Assembly (NCBI RefSeq): GCF_004768545.1
Contig: NZ_CP038639.1
Location: forward strand, 1 to 64,000
Length of the DNA stretch: 64,000 nt
DNA from: Cupriavidus oxalaticus
GTDB lineage: Bacteria > Pseudomonadota > Gammaproteobacteria > Burkholderiales > Burkholderiaceae
Direction of reading: 5' to 3'
Shown: piece after piece, positions 18,043 through 27,022 of the stretch
How the letters are laid out: each line of letters begins with the position of its first letter
How positions within the stretch are numbered: the stretch's first letter is position 1
Position numbers and translations under genes: made by a program
Notes under the pieces: generated by a model
The model's input: the letters and a program-made list of their open reading frames with translations, nothing else
Told to the model about the DNA's origin: nothing
Databases searched by the model: none

Positions 18043-19152
18043 ATGAAGAAGGGACTTGCCATCGCGGCAGGATGCATGGCATTCGCGAACGAAACTGCGC
18101 TAGCGCAGGACGGCGTAACGTTGTATGGCGTTATGGACACGAACATTGAGTACGTCAGCAACGTCTCGCAACTTGACTCGACTCAGAGAGGCTTCCCTGG
18201 TCCAGGAAAGAGTCGATTTGGACTGACTTCTGGCGGACTTTCTGGGTCTCGTTGGGGAATTCGCGGGACTGAGGACCTTGGCAAAGGACTCAAAGCTATC
18301 TTTGCACTAGAGAGCGGCTTTGAGGCAGACACAGGGAAGATGGCTCAGTCCGGCCGTCTGTTTGGGCGCCAAGCTTACGTTGGGCTCCATCAGAAAGGCT
18401 TGGGTCAATTGTCATTTGGACGGCAGTACAGCGCCATGTTCGACACATTCTCCAATTTCTCCCCCACCGGGTACACGAATCAATATGAGCCGATTGCGTC
18501 CATGGTCGGACTGGATCTTCGGTCAGACAACACAGTGAAATACAAGGGAGAGTTCGGTCCCGTCACCGCTATCGCAAACTGGTCCTTCGGAAATGGCGTT
18601 GCAAGCAGTGGGGAGGTGGCCGGTCAATTCCGGCGAGACAGCGGCTATGGGTTCGGCGCCTCGTATCTCGGTGGGAAAGTTGGTCTCGCTATGGCGTTTG
18701 AACAATTCAATCCGACCCTGGCTGCCGGGGCCGCACCAGCGAGATTCCAGAAGGCAGGAGCGGCGGCTACTTACAACTTCGAAAATATTAAATTGACGGG
18801 CGGGTACCGTTGGGGCTTGAACAAATCAGGGAGCGATGCCACGCTGGCGCGAGATAACCTCTATTGGGTCGGTGCAAACTATTCTCTAGCCGCGCTTAGG
18901 CTAACGCTCGCGTACTACTACGATGATCTGAAGAATCTGAACGGCGTTGACGTAAAAAACCCATGGCAGGTTTCATTTATCGCCGACTATAACCTGTCGA
19001 AGCGAACCGACGTCTACTTGTCTTTGGCCTACGTAAAGAACTCGGGCCTAAATTTCGACAATACAGCTGTCTTTTACTCAGGCGGAAATCCTCTCGGGGC
19101 AGACAAGCAAAGCATGCTAGGAGCTGCCGTCGGCATCCGACACAGATTCTAA
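18043..19152 (+). CDS. Gram-negative porin, trimeric type, 1
   Basis: The product has 369 residues. The ATG at 18043 follows GAGGAG and starts a signal peptide ending ALAQ. The mature protein begins DGVTLYGVMDTNIEY, the standard opening of Burkholderia OmpC-like porins, with the conserved SRWGIRGTEDLGKGLKAIF and GRQAYVGL segments. It ends with the outer-membrane signature GAAVGIRHRF, terminal Phe included. It is closely related to the porin at 40020-41132. The position next to catabolic regulators suggests uptake of the carboxylate or aromatic substrate handled here. Confidence 0.9.
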   Translation: MKKGLAIAAGCMAFANETALAQDGVTLYGVMDTNIEYVSNVSQLDSTQRGFPGPGKSRFGLTSGGLSGSRWGIRGTEDLGKGLKAIFALESGFEADTGKMAQSGRLFGRQAYVGLHQKGLGQLSFGRQYSAMFDTFSNFSPTGYTNQYEPIASMVGLDLRSDNTVKYKGEFGPVTAIANWSFGNGVASSGEVAGQFRRDSGYGFGASYLGGKVGLAMAFEQFNPTLAAGAAPARFQKAGAAATYNFENIKLTGGYRWGLNKSGSDATLARDNLYWVGANYSLAALRLTLAYYYDDLKNLNGVDVKNPWQVSFIADYNLSKRTDVYLSLAYVKNSGLNFDNTAVFYSGGNPLGADKQSMLGAAVGIRHRF

Positions 19153-19371
19153 GGGCATAGGACAGTCACCCAAGTTCGTTGATGTCCCTCAGTAGAAGCC
19201 GGTTCCACCAAGCAGACGCCGGAACCAGGAATGGCGCGCAGCCACTTCCAGGGAGTAATGGGGGACATCTCCAGCCTAACGAAAGACGACGCTACCATTT
19301 CAAGTTAATCCGAAGGACTGTGACTACACAACTCTCGGTTTTGGAAGCCGAATCGGAAAGGGATTTGCACA

Positions 19372-20661
19372 GTGAGCAGCAGTCAAAACGGTCTAAGCAT
19401 CAAAAATTCGTCAACCAAAGGTGACGCGTTTAGTGCATGCAGCCGGACTAAATTTTCTACTTCGGCAGCACTATTAACATCGTTGGCTGTCTTTTCTCAG
19501 GAAGTCGTTTGGAACTTCTATGAGGCCCAGGTTCCACCGGCCCTACGGCATTACACCAACAGTGCCGCCCTGATCGGCTTACTTATGGGTATCGACAATC
19601 TACTCGGCCTGTTTATTCAACCATGGATGGCGCACAGGTCCGATAACACCAATAATCGCTTTGGTCGAAGAGTTCCGTATCTATTGATTGGTGTTCCGAT
19701 AGCGGCCACTTTCTATATCCTTATTCCCTGGGCGGAAAGTCTACCAGCCCTCATTGCATCGATGCTCTGCTTTGCCTTAGTAGCAAACTCATTTAAATCA
19801 ATCACCGAAGCATTGGTGGCAGATTTTCAGTCAGCGGAAAACCGAGGAAAAGCGAACGCGATGGCGAAATTAGCCGCAGCGCTGACGATATCAGTTGGTT
19901 CTGGTATTAGTTATTTCGTCATAGATAAGAGCACCAAGGTTGCATTCGCCATACCTGCTTTTCTACTTGTTATTGGCATGGCGATAGCATGTTGGGGCTT
20001 GGACGAACGAAAGCTCCATTCCGTAACCTCCGAAAAGGGCCGCGCACAACAAAGCCAAAGCTTTCGAAATCTAATTATGGATATTCTGCGCTCGAGCAAT
20101 CGGAGCAGAGCCTCTATGCTTCTTGCCGTCTTTGCGACAGCGGGGGCTTGGTCCGCAATGCGGTCGCAGCTAAGTCCTTACGCAATTGAGATCCTTGGTT
20201 TGACGCGCGGCCAAGCTGGCTCGCTTTCAATGCCGGCTGGAATAGCATTTATCCTTGCGGTGTTTCCACTTGCAATACTATCTGATCGGTCGAGCCGCCT
20301 CAGTATATGCAAAATCGGCGGGCTTGTGTTTTCTGTCGGCTGCTTTGTGGCATTCATATCAACTAGCGTTCAAGCTACCATCATTGCATTGGTGATTGCC
20401 TCGGTGGGGTATGCCGCATTTGCAATAAATGGCGTCGTCATTATGTGGAACTTGGCCCCCAACAGTAAATGTACTGGAGCATACACGGGACTTTACACAA
20501 TGGCCTTCGCTTGTGGTGCGACCATTGTTCCGGCACTGATCGGGCTACTGGTCGACGCGACCGGCTGGCGTTATTTGATGCTATATGCGGGCATTGCTGG
20601 ATTAGTTGCTTTTTTGCTCTTTTCGCGCATCCGAAATGAATGCTCAATTAATAGACCATAA
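19372..20661 (+). CDS. MFS transporter
   Basis: The product has 429 residues with about twelve hydrophobic segments. The loop after helix 2 reads MAHRSDNTNNRFGRRVPYLL, the D-x-x-x-RxGRR signature of major facilitator proteins, and a second-half copy is LSDRSSRLSICKIGG. The start is GTG 19372, in frame with the first helix (TSLAVFSQEVVWNFYE); no better ATG precedes it. GC content is lower than in the catabolic operons. The substrate is unknown. It lies between a porin and a TetR regulator in the same direction, so it may import the same compound. Confidence 0.75.
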   Translation: MSSSQNGLSIKNSSTKGDAFSACSRTKFSTSAALLTSLAVFSQEVVWNFYEAQVPPALRHYTNSAALIGLLMGIDNLLGLFIQPWMAHRSDNTNNRFGRRVPYLLIGVPIAATFYILIPWAESLPALIASMLCFALVANSFKSITEALVADFQSAENRGKANAMAKLAAALTISVGSGISYFVIDKSTKVAFAIPAFLLVIGMAIACWGLDERKLHSVTSEKGRAQQSQSFRNLIMDILRSSNRSRASMLLAVFATAGAWSAMRSQLSPYAIEILGLTRGQAGSLSMPAGIAFILAVFPLAILSDRSSRLSICKIGGLVFSVGCFVAFISTSVQATIIALVIASVGYAAFAINGVVIMWNLAPNSKCTGAYTGLYTMAFACGATIVPALIGLLVDATGWRYLMLYAGIAGLVAFLLFSRIRNECSINRP

Positions 20662-20749
20662 GCTCCATTTACCATGATCTTCAAGTGTGATCACTATATA
20701 AAGGCTTGTGCGCGCTATTGTTGAATGATGGCTATGATAAAGAGGCCGC

Positions 20750-21589
20750 ATGGGTATTAATCGTCGAAATGATTCCCGTCTTACGAGAAATCGCATTCTC
20801 GAATTCTCACTGCGCCAGCTCAATGAACTCGGGGCGCCCAGCGTAACCACGACTTCAATAGCGGAAGGAATGGGAATCAGCCCTGGGCTACTGTATTATC
20901 ACTTTCGCAATAAGTACGACATTATAAACTCACTGTTTGAAAGCTTCGAGCAAGAGATGGATCGCCTTTTGACGTGTCCGCAAGGCCATGCCGTCACATT
21001 AAAATGGAGCTGGAGCCACATACAGTATTTGTCAGAGTTTATGTGGAGTTATCGATTCTTATATTTGGACATCAACGACCTTTTATTACATAGCCGAACG
21101 CTGGAAGTCAAATTTAAGCGCATTGTCGAAAGGAAAAAGGACTTTGCGCTAGAAATTTGTGGGCAGCTTTTAGAATTCGGCGAAATGGAGGCCACGCCGG
21201 AGCAACTGGATGCCATGTGTACTAGCATCGTAGTTGTGATCACCTACTGGCTGTCTTTCCAGTTCCTGCAGCACGCTCGCCATTACAACGACGCAGAGCG
21301 AATTCGCGCTCACCTGCACGGGAGTAGCTACCATATCATTTCGATTCTCGCGCCTCATCTACGGGGCGGTGCGCGTGAAGCCTATAACCAATTGATCTGC
21401 GAGTACGAGGTCAGCACCCAAGGAAGGCCATTTGAAACAGGTGATGGCCATCGGCCCCTCTCGATTGCTGACGCGGCCATCGCACTGGACGATGGAGGAG
21501 ACTTGGCGTCAATCCACGCGGCGATAAGGCACGGTCGAACACGTGCGGTCGAACACGTCATGGTGGATCAGAAAGACGTACAAAAGTGA
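20750..21589 (+). CDS. TetR-family regulator 1
   Basis: The product has 279 residues. The N-terminal HTH is clear (TRNRILEFSLRQLNELGAPS, then TTTSIAEGMGISPGLLYYHF). The next ~150 residues match the regulator at 45413-46141 closely (for example SEFMWSYRFLYLDIN and VVITYWLSFQFLQHAR), so the two are paralogues. This one has a C-terminal extension of about 60 residues that the other lacks. A GTGATCAC palindrome at 20687-20694, within a short promoter region, may be its operator. The ligand is unknown; it probably controls the upstream transporter or its own gene. Confidence 0.85.
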   Translation: MGINRRNDSRLTRNRILEFSLRQLNELGAPSVTTTSIAEGMGISPGLLYYHFRNKYDIINSLFESFEQEMDRLLTCPQGHAVTLKWSWSHIQYLSEFMWSYRFLYLDINDLLLHSRTLEVKFKRIVERKKDFALEICGQLLEFGEMEATPEQLDAMCTSIVVVITYWLSFQFLQHARHYNDAERIRAHLHGSSYHIISILAPHLRGGAREAYNQLICEYEVSTQGRPFETGDGHRPLSIADAAIALDDGGDLASIHAAIRHGRTRAVEHVMVDQKDVQK

Positions 21590-21842
21590 ACCACTGAACG
21601 CGACGACTTCGTGACGACCGTGGCTCGAAGGGAAAAGAGGGCGTGGGCTGTCGCTCAGAATATTGGTGACGAAGCCCTGCCCTCGCAGCTGCCAGCCAAT
21701 TGTGAAAGGGCGACCCGATGGTCTTCGCCCCAACCACCGGCAGCCGACACTACGCGGTACGCCACGACATATCATCTCACCAGAGTGGGCGTCCTTATTT
21801 GCCGCAAAGTCATCCTGGACGCACCCATTTCACCAAAGAGGT

Positions 21843-22871
21843 CTAAACCGTTGCGACGGGCGTCACCGGTGATCCAGCTGCGCCTGGCAGGCGCAACGGG
21901 GGCGCCGTCAACAGAAACCGACTGCGGTTGTGTTCGCGCAACCATCGGTTTAACGGCGACAGAAGCCATTGTTCACCCAGCGGCACGCCCAGTTTAAAAA
22001 GACAGTGTTCATGCAAAGTGCTGGGGGCGCCTGGGACCGGAGGAAGGATCTCAACGGCACGATTGTCAGAGATAAGTGCAACCACCCCAGAGTCCGTGAT
22101 CCACTGCAACAAACGGGCGTCCGCGCCATCGAGTCCAGCGCAACTGTTGTGCATGCGCCAAGAGTCGGGCTGTTTATTCATTTCGAGCAGAATCTCGTCG
22201 AAGCCGGTCCACAGACACAGCATGTCGCCCGATTCCACACAAACGCCGTCCTCGTCCAGGATGCGCATGAGGGCGTCGTAGCCTACACGTTGGTGTTCCC
22301 GACCAAAATGCCGAAACAGGTCCACCATAACTCCGCGACCTTGGACGCACGTAGCGGCCATCGTGTCGATTCCAAGCGGCCCTGCAGTCACACCCTCGAA
22401 TTGCTCCCAGTCCTGTGCGTCAAGACGCGGCGGTGGCGTTACGACGTCCACACCGCCGCGCCATCCGTTGTAGTAAACGATTTCTGCGACACCGTCGCCG
22501 TCCGCATCGAATTCGGTACCCACATGCGCAAGGCTATCCCATTGTGTCGAATACTGGGTCGATAAAAGGACGGCGTCGTCGCAGACCACCGAGCGAATCC
22601 TGCCATCAGGCGATCGCCTAACGTGGTTATGAAAACACTGTCCGCCATGCACTGCGCCGAATAGCCGCGGCGGATGACGTCTCGGATTACCCACCGTTCC
22701 GCCCGGGAAGTCGAGAGGCAGGCTCAGGCAGAACGCGATGCCCTCCCGTGCTTCCGCTAATCCCTGTTTAACCTTGTCAGGAGTGAGAAGGTTCAGTCGC
22801 CCGATCTTGTCGCTGTCGCCGAACTCGCCCCAGTTGGATCCTTCTGGTCGGTGCACCCATCGTTTTCCCAA
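21843..22871 (-). CDS. Cyclase-family metal hydrolase (PF04199 type)
   Basis: A product of 342 residues resembling the large cyclase/kynurenine-formamidase-like family. Family marks are QWDSLAHVG (metal ligand region), VSG-like GVMVDLFRHFG, an acid-rich GDMLCLWTGFDEI, and a C-terminal HEHCLFKLGVPLGEQWLL. I start at TTG 22869-22871, six bases after AAGGAG; an in-frame TTG seven codons earlier (22892) is possible. The enzyme probably opens a lactone or amide, or dehydrates a hydroxy acid. An inverted repeat ATGTCGAC-N7-GTCGACAT lies directly upstream (22945-22967), matching one before the AtuA operon, so both are probably controlled by the HTH-citrate synthase-like protein 2 encoded between them. 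Confidence 0.75.
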   Translation of the reverse strand: MGKRWVHRPEGSNWGEFGDSDKIGRLNLLTPDKVKQGLAEAREGIAFCLSLPLDFPGGTVGNPRRHPPRLFGAVHGGQCFHNHVRRSPDGRIRSVVCDDAVLLSTQYSTQWDSLAHVGTEFDADGDGVAEIVYYNGWRGGVDVVTPPPRLDAQDWEQFEGVTAGPLGIDTMAATCVQGRGVMVDLFRHFGREHQRVGYDALMRILDEDGVCVESGDMLCLWTGFDEILLEMNKQPDSWRMHNSCAGLDGADARLLQWITDSGVVALISDNRAVEILPPVPGAPSTLHEHCLFKLGVPLGEQWLLSPLNRWLREHNRSRFLLTAPPLRLPGAAGSPVTPVATV

Positions 22872-22944
22872 TTTTCGCTCCTTGGTCGACAAGCCAAAGC
22901 TGCTCGCCGTCGCAAAGAATAGAGACCTCCAGGTCTATCCGTCA

Positions 22945-22967
22945 ATGTCGACTGTTGTGGTCGACAT
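22945..22967. promoter_or_regulatory. Operator candidate, ATGTCGAC-N7-GTCGACAT
   Basis: This is a perfect 8-bp inverted repeat with a 7-base spacer, located between the end of the HTH-citrate synthase-like gene 2 and the start of the cyclase gene. The same motif, with one mismatch and identical spacing, is at 24207-24229. A spacing of about two helical turns fits a dimeric HTH protein. Confidence 0.65.
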
Positions 22968-22973
22968 ATTTCA

Positions 22974-24191
22974 TCAAGGCGGGAGGATGCCGTTGTAGTT
23001 CACCTTCCAGCGCACCAATGGCATCTCGTTTTGCTGCTCCCATGCGTGTGCGATCCAACCAGCGATTCTTGCCAGGCGTACCAAGTTGGCATCCGGCTCT
23101 GCGCCGATGCGACGGTTCACAAACGCAGCCAGGAACGCGAAGTCCGGTTGCTGGCCGGTCAGTTCACTGGCCAAATCAATGGCCCGCTCAAATCGCGCGA
23201 AATGGCGATCGGCGGCAAGTAGCGTGCGCAGGGAGGACAAGAGTGCTGCGGATCGCGGGTCAGGCACGGCGAAAGGGGAAAATCCAAAACCTGGTACATC
23301 CTCGCTCCCTCGCACTCGGGTCTTCACGGGCTCGGTCGGATCCGAAGCCTTCTCGATCTCTGCCATGAAGCGGGCAAACGAACTGACGCGAACCGCCGGC
23401 AGACGTTTTCCCATGACCGCTGAGAGGCCCGCTATCACACAGCGGTACGGTGTCGCGCCGGTGCTCGCAGCAGCGCGCGCGACATAGGTCGCGGGGTGAA
23501 GGGCCTGATCGGCAGAAAGCACGAGTACGCGCCGCACTGCATCCTCGAGTTTCGGCCCACACTTGGTGGTCTGGCCGATATAGCGGTGCAGAGGCCCTTT
23601 CGCCGGTGTGGCCTGGCGCAACATCCAAGCGGCGAACCAGCGCATCACGTCCGCACCCGAGCGCAAAAAGCCTTGCTTACTGAGGTCGTGCGCGCGCGGG
23701 TTGCTTGCCTCGATGGCGGGCAGCAGCATCATGGCACGGTCCAGCGCACTGTAGCTCGCACAGGCTTTGAGCAGCACATCTAGGTTCGCCGGGGTTGTGA
23801 TCGGCATCAAGCCATCGAAAGGGTCGAAGTCGCCGGCATCCCACAAGAGGCGAGCGACTTCCTCCAAGGTCGCATGTTCAGCCAAATGAATCGCGCTGGT
23901 ACCACGATAGAAGGAGCCTTTCTCCGTCATCAATGTGATCGCCGAGGTCCCTGTGAGCCCCGGTGCGGCTTCTCGTGACGAGGCCGGTGCTATGCCCGTT
24001 TTGATCTGTTCGATGTCCGAGCGGAGATATCGGCTGACCCGGCTGCCGCGCGTCTTGTGCGTGCGGATGTTCTTGCGGCTGACGTACGTGTATAGCGTGG
24101 ACACGCTCACGTTCAACATTCCTGCTGCTTCTTGCGCTGTCACGTAGATGCCGTCGCTGGAACCCAGCGGTGCGGTCGTATCGATGGCCAC
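22974..24191 (-). CDS. HTH-citrate synthase-like protein 2, active-site residues missing
   Basis: The start is GTG 24189-24191, seven bases after AGGAG, giving 405 residues. The N-terminal HTH (VTAQEAAGMLNVSVSTLYTY, SRVSRYLRSDIEQI) is close to that of the protein at 16567-17811. The citrate-synthase fold follows (LMTEKGSFYRGTSAIHLAEH, TYVARAAASTGATPY, VPDPRSA). Three enzyme motifs are changed: DHE reads DQA, the HGGANE loop reads KRLPAVRVSSF, and GFGH reads GFGF; DPR is kept. It should therefore not be a working citrate synthase. Identical inverted repeats on both sides of the gene, before the AtuA operon and before the cyclase, point to a repressor or activator that senses a related acyl-CoA or acid. 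Confidence 0.8.
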   Translation of the reverse strand: MAIDTTAPLGSSDGIYVTAQEAAGMLNVSVSTLYTYVSRKNIRTHKTRGSRVSRYLRSDIEQIKTGIAPASSREAAPGLTGTSAITLMTEKGSFYRGTSAIHLAEHATLEEVARLLWDAGDFDPFDGLMPITTPANLDVLLKACASYSALDRAMMLLPAIEASNPRAHDLSKQGFLRSGADVMRWFAAWMLRQATPAKGPLHRYIGQTTKCGPKLEDAVRRVLVLSADQALHPATYVARAAASTGATPYRCVIAGLSAVMGKRLPAVRVSSFARFMAEIEKASDPTEPVKTRVRGSEDVPGFGFSPFAVPDPRSAALLSSLRTLLAADRHFARFERAIDLASELTGQQPDFAFLAAFVNRRIGAEPDANLVRLARIAGWIAHAWEQQNEMPLVRWKVNYNGILPP

Positions 24192-24206
24192 GATAGATCT
24201 CCTAAT

Positions 24207-24229
24207 ATGTCGACGATTATAGTCGAGAT
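24207..24229. promoter_or_regulatory. Operator candidate, second ATGTCGAC-N7 repeat
   Basis: ATGTCGAC, spacer GATTATA, GTCGAGAT: the same inverted repeat as at 22945-22967 with one mismatch. It lies in the divergent promoter between the HTH-citrate synthase-like gene 2 and the AtuA operon, 15 bases upstream of the former's GTG, so it could serve autoregulation and operon control. Confidence 0.65.
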
Positions 24230-24295
24230 TGACCGATAAAATCGGGCCGTCTACATTTCGGATCAAGGAGCAATTCTCAGACCGATGGAGACGAC

Positions 24296-25693
24296 GTGAA
24301 CGAATGCAGATTTATTGCCGCGAGCGGGATGCTAGGCATTGGTGTGCCGGAAGACAGCCTGCGCAAAGCCTTGGAGATCAAGCCACATTTCGTGGCTGCC
24401 GATGCGGGTACCACGGATGCGGGTCCCTTCGCACTTGGCAAAGGGGTGTGTGCCTTTCCACGCGAGGCCATCTTGCGCGACATGACCATCCTGCTGCGCA
24501 ACACGGTGCCGGCGAAGATCCCTCTGTTGATTGGCTCGGTAGGCACAGGCGGCGCCGATGTGCACGTGGACTGGTTCATGGAAATCGTCCGCGAAGTAGC
24601 CACTGCCGAAGGGCTGCAGCTCAGGGTGGCGGAGATTCGCTCGGAGCAGTCAAAGGACTTCCTTCGACAAAAATTCAGGGAGGGCCGCATTCGCGCTCTC
24701 GATCCGGCACCGCACTTCGACGAAAGCACGATAGAGCGCAGCGTGCGCATCGTCGGCATGATGGGTGTCGAGCCGTTGCAAGCGGCGCTCGAGACAGGCG
24801 TCGACCTAGTGGTTGCTGGGCGCTGCAGCGATCCGGCGCTTTTTGCAGCCATGCCCATCATGATGGGACTGCCCCACGGATTGGCATGGCATGCGGGCAA
24901 GGTCGTCGAATGCGGTGCATCGGTCTGTGAGAAACCGAGCCACGGAATGATCGTTGGCTATGTGCGCCCCGACGAGGTTGTGATCCAGCCAATCGGACCG
25001 GGGCTGCGCTGCACCCCGCAGACGGTAGCGGCACACAGCCTCTACGAGAATGCCGATCCCTTCTTTTTTACTGAAGCCTCGGGCGTGTTGGATATCAGCG
25101 GTACCACATACGAGCAGATGGAAGACGACATCAGCGTCCGGATGCGAGGCAGTCGATTCCGAGCCGCCGATCAGATCACCATCAAGCTTGAGGGTGCCGA
25201 ATTGGTTGGCTACCAAAGCATCTTGATTGGCGGCATTCGCGACCCGTTCATTCTCGGCGAGTTCGATGCATGGCTCGGCAGGGTGCAGCTGCGTGTACGT
25301 GAATCGGTAGAGAAGGTCTTCGGACGCTCGCTGGAGGCGTTGAATGCAAGGATTGACTACCACGCCTACGGACGCAACGGCGTGATGGGAAACCTAGAGG
25401 CCGACCGCGCTCACGTACCACACGAAGTGGGGCTTGTCGTCGAGGCGACTGCGAGCGACCAAAAGACTGCAACCGCATTGGTGCAATTGACACGGCAGCC
25501 GCTGCTCCATCAGCCCACAACCAAATGGAAGGGCTCGATTACTGGCTTTGCATGCCTGCACAACCCATCGCACATCGAGCGCGGCCCAGTCTATACATTC
25601 AACGTTAATCATGTCGTCTTGCCGGAATCCCCAGTCTCGATGTTCCGTACCACCTTCACCAACATCGAAGGAGCTGCGCATGCAACTGTCTGA
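24296..25693 (+). CDS. AtuA-family protein (DUF1446) 1
   Basis: The product has 465 residues over the full AtuA/DUF1446 length. Conserved family segments are visible: ADAGTTDAGP, PLLIGSVGTGGADVHVDW, VVAGRCSDPALFAA, GLAWHAGKVVECG, and ERGPVYTFNVNHVV at the end. AtuA is encoded in the acyclic terpene utilisation cluster of Pseudomonas, but its reaction is not established. The start is GTG 24296 behind GGAG. The stop overlaps the DUF4387 gene by 14 bases. It opens an operon with DUF4387 and two Bug proteins, so a role in degrading an imported carboxylate is likely. Confidence 0.8.
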   Translation: MNECRFIAASGMLGIGVPEDSLRKALEIKPHFVAADAGTTDAGPFALGKGVCAFPREAILRDMTILLRNTVPAKIPLLIGSVGTGGADVHVDWFMEIVREVATAEGLQLRVAEIRSEQSKDFLRQKFREGRIRALDPAPHFDESTIERSVRIVGMMGVEPLQAALETGVDLVVAGRCSDPALFAAMPIMMGLPHGLAWHAGKVVECGASVCEKPSHGMIVGYVRPDEVVIQPIGPGLRCTPQTVAAHSLYENADPFFFTEASGVLDISGTTYEQMEDDISVRMRGSRFRAADQITIKLEGAELVGYQSILIGGIRDPFILGEFDAWLGRVQLRVRESVEKVFGRSLEALNARIDYHAYGRNGVMGNLEADRAHVPHEVGLVVEATASDQKTATALVQLTRQPLLHQPTTKWKGSITGFACLHNPSHIERGPVYTFNVNHVVLPESPVSMFRTTFTNIEGAAHATV

Positions 25694-25985
25694 TCTGGCG
25701 GCCATGGTCCGCAGCAAGAATGCCGGTCCCTTTGTGCTGACGTTCGACATCCTGTTTAGCGACGAAGAGAATTACCTGCGCGTCAAGCGCTCAGGTGCTT
25801 TAAACGTTGAGATGTTTGCCAAGCTCTATCACACCGCACCATCGAAGGTGCGCTTCTTCGAATGCGACAAGGCGCTGGCCCTCAAGTTCAGCATTCCACA
25901 TCCCACGACGCAGGGCGCGCTCGGCAGCGCGGATCTGCACGGAGGCCAGCAGTTCATTCCGTTGCTCGCTATTCAGATTCCTTGA
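25680..25985 (+). CDS. DUF4387-type AtuA partner protein 1
   Basis: The product has 101 residues: MQLSDLAAMVRSKNAGPFVL at the front, SDEENYLRVK in the middle and the tail GSADLHGGQQFIPLL. It shares the pattern RSKNAGPF...FD...HxGQQ with the protein at 33300-33608, and both follow an AtuA gene with overlapping ends. The start ATG 25680 follows AAGGAG inside the AtuA gene. The constant coupling suggests a small subunit of an AtuA complex; the biochemical role is unknown. Confidence 0.75.
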   Translation: MQLSDLAAMVRSKNAGPFVLTFDILFSDEENYLRVKRSGALNVEMFAKLYHTAPSKVRFFECDKALALKFSIPHPTTQGALGSADLHGGQQFIPLLAIQIP

Positions 25986-26023
25986 AGAAATGCGGCTATG
26001 TACCGCTTCGATGGAGACAACTC

Positions 26024-27022
26024 ATGCGCATTTTTTTCCAAGCGGCTCGGGCCATCGGCCTGACTGTCTGCCTGGCGGCCGGAACTTCCGCCGCGATCTC
26101 TCAGACGCGGAATGACGACGCCGCCAATTGGCCCCGTCGCGTCGTCAAGCTGGTTGTTCCGACTGCGCCAGGCCAAGCCTCGGACGTGCTCGCGCGTCTG
26201 CTGGCGGACTATCTGTCGAAGGCTTTCGGTCAGCCCTTCATTGTGGACAACCGCAACGGGGGCGGTGGTTTCATCGGCCTTTCTATCGCGGCCAAGTCGC
26301 CGCCGGACGGTTATACGCTCGTTATCGCCTCCAGCGGACCGCTTACCGTGTCACCGGCGGTGCTTTCCAAGGTGCCGATGGACACAGTTAAGGATCTCGA
26401 GCCCATCGCCAATATTGCTCTGACTCCTCAAGTCATTCTGGTGGCGAGCAAGGGGCCATACAAATCGCTATCGGACCTGATCGGCGCTGCAAAGAAAAAG
26501 GATCTCGCCTTCGCGATTCCGCCGCTCGGATCGACGAGTCATTTGGCCTATGCGGCATTCGCCAGATCGACCAACACGAATTTCACCCTCGTGCCATTCA
26601 AGGGGAATGTCGATAGCGCTACGCAAGTCATTGGCGGCGATGTGGCAGCCATGTACGACACCGTGCCTGGCGCATTGAACTTGCTCAAGGCAGGGAAGTT
26701 GCGTCCACTGGCTGTCGCAGCCTCGCAGCGCTCCCCGTTCCTTCCAGACACGCCTACGCTGGGTGAACTGGGCATTCAGAACTCCGAGGCGGTGGGCTGG
26801 ATTGGCCTGGCTGCCCCGGTGAAGACACCACCTGAAATCCTGGAGAAGCTTGCTTCGCAGGTGCAGCGCTTTCTGGCGGATCCTGCGGTCCGCGCGAGCA
26901 TGAAGGCCCAAGGGTTCGCGCCCGTGGACAGCGCCACACGCGAATCGTTTAAGACCACCATTCGTTCCGACCTTGCGCACTGGTCAAAGGTGGCGAAGGA
27001 GGCGAACATCCATGTCGACTGA
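26024..27022 (+). CDS. Bug-family periplasmic binding protein 1
   Basis: The product has 332 residues. The ATG at 26024 follows GGAG and opens a signal peptide (IGLTVCLAAGTSAAIS). Family marks are VVKLVVPTAPGQASDVLARL, FIVDNRNGGGGFIG, KSPPDGYTLVIAS and the C-terminal DPAVRASMKAQGF. Bug proteins bind carboxylates for tripartite tricarboxylate transporters or act as sensors. No membrane subunits are encoded in the window. It is in the AtuA operon and overlaps the next Bug gene by 11 bases. Confidence 0.85.
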   Translation: MRIFFQAARAIGLTVCLAAGTSAAISQTRNDDAANWPRRVVKLVVPTAPGQASDVLARLLADYLSKAFGQPFIVDNRNGGGGFIGLSIAAKSPPDGYTLVIASSGPLTVSPAVLSKVPMDTVKDLEPIANIALTPQVILVASKGPYKSLSDLIGAAKKKDLAFAIPPLGSTSHLAYAAFARSTNTNFTLVPFKGNVDSATQVIGGDVAAMYDTVPGALNLLKAGKLRPLAVAASQRSPFLPDTPTLGELGIQNSEAVGWIGLAAPVKTPPEILEKLASQVQRFLADPAVRASMKAQGFAPVDSATRESFKTTIRSDLAHWSKVAKEANIHVD

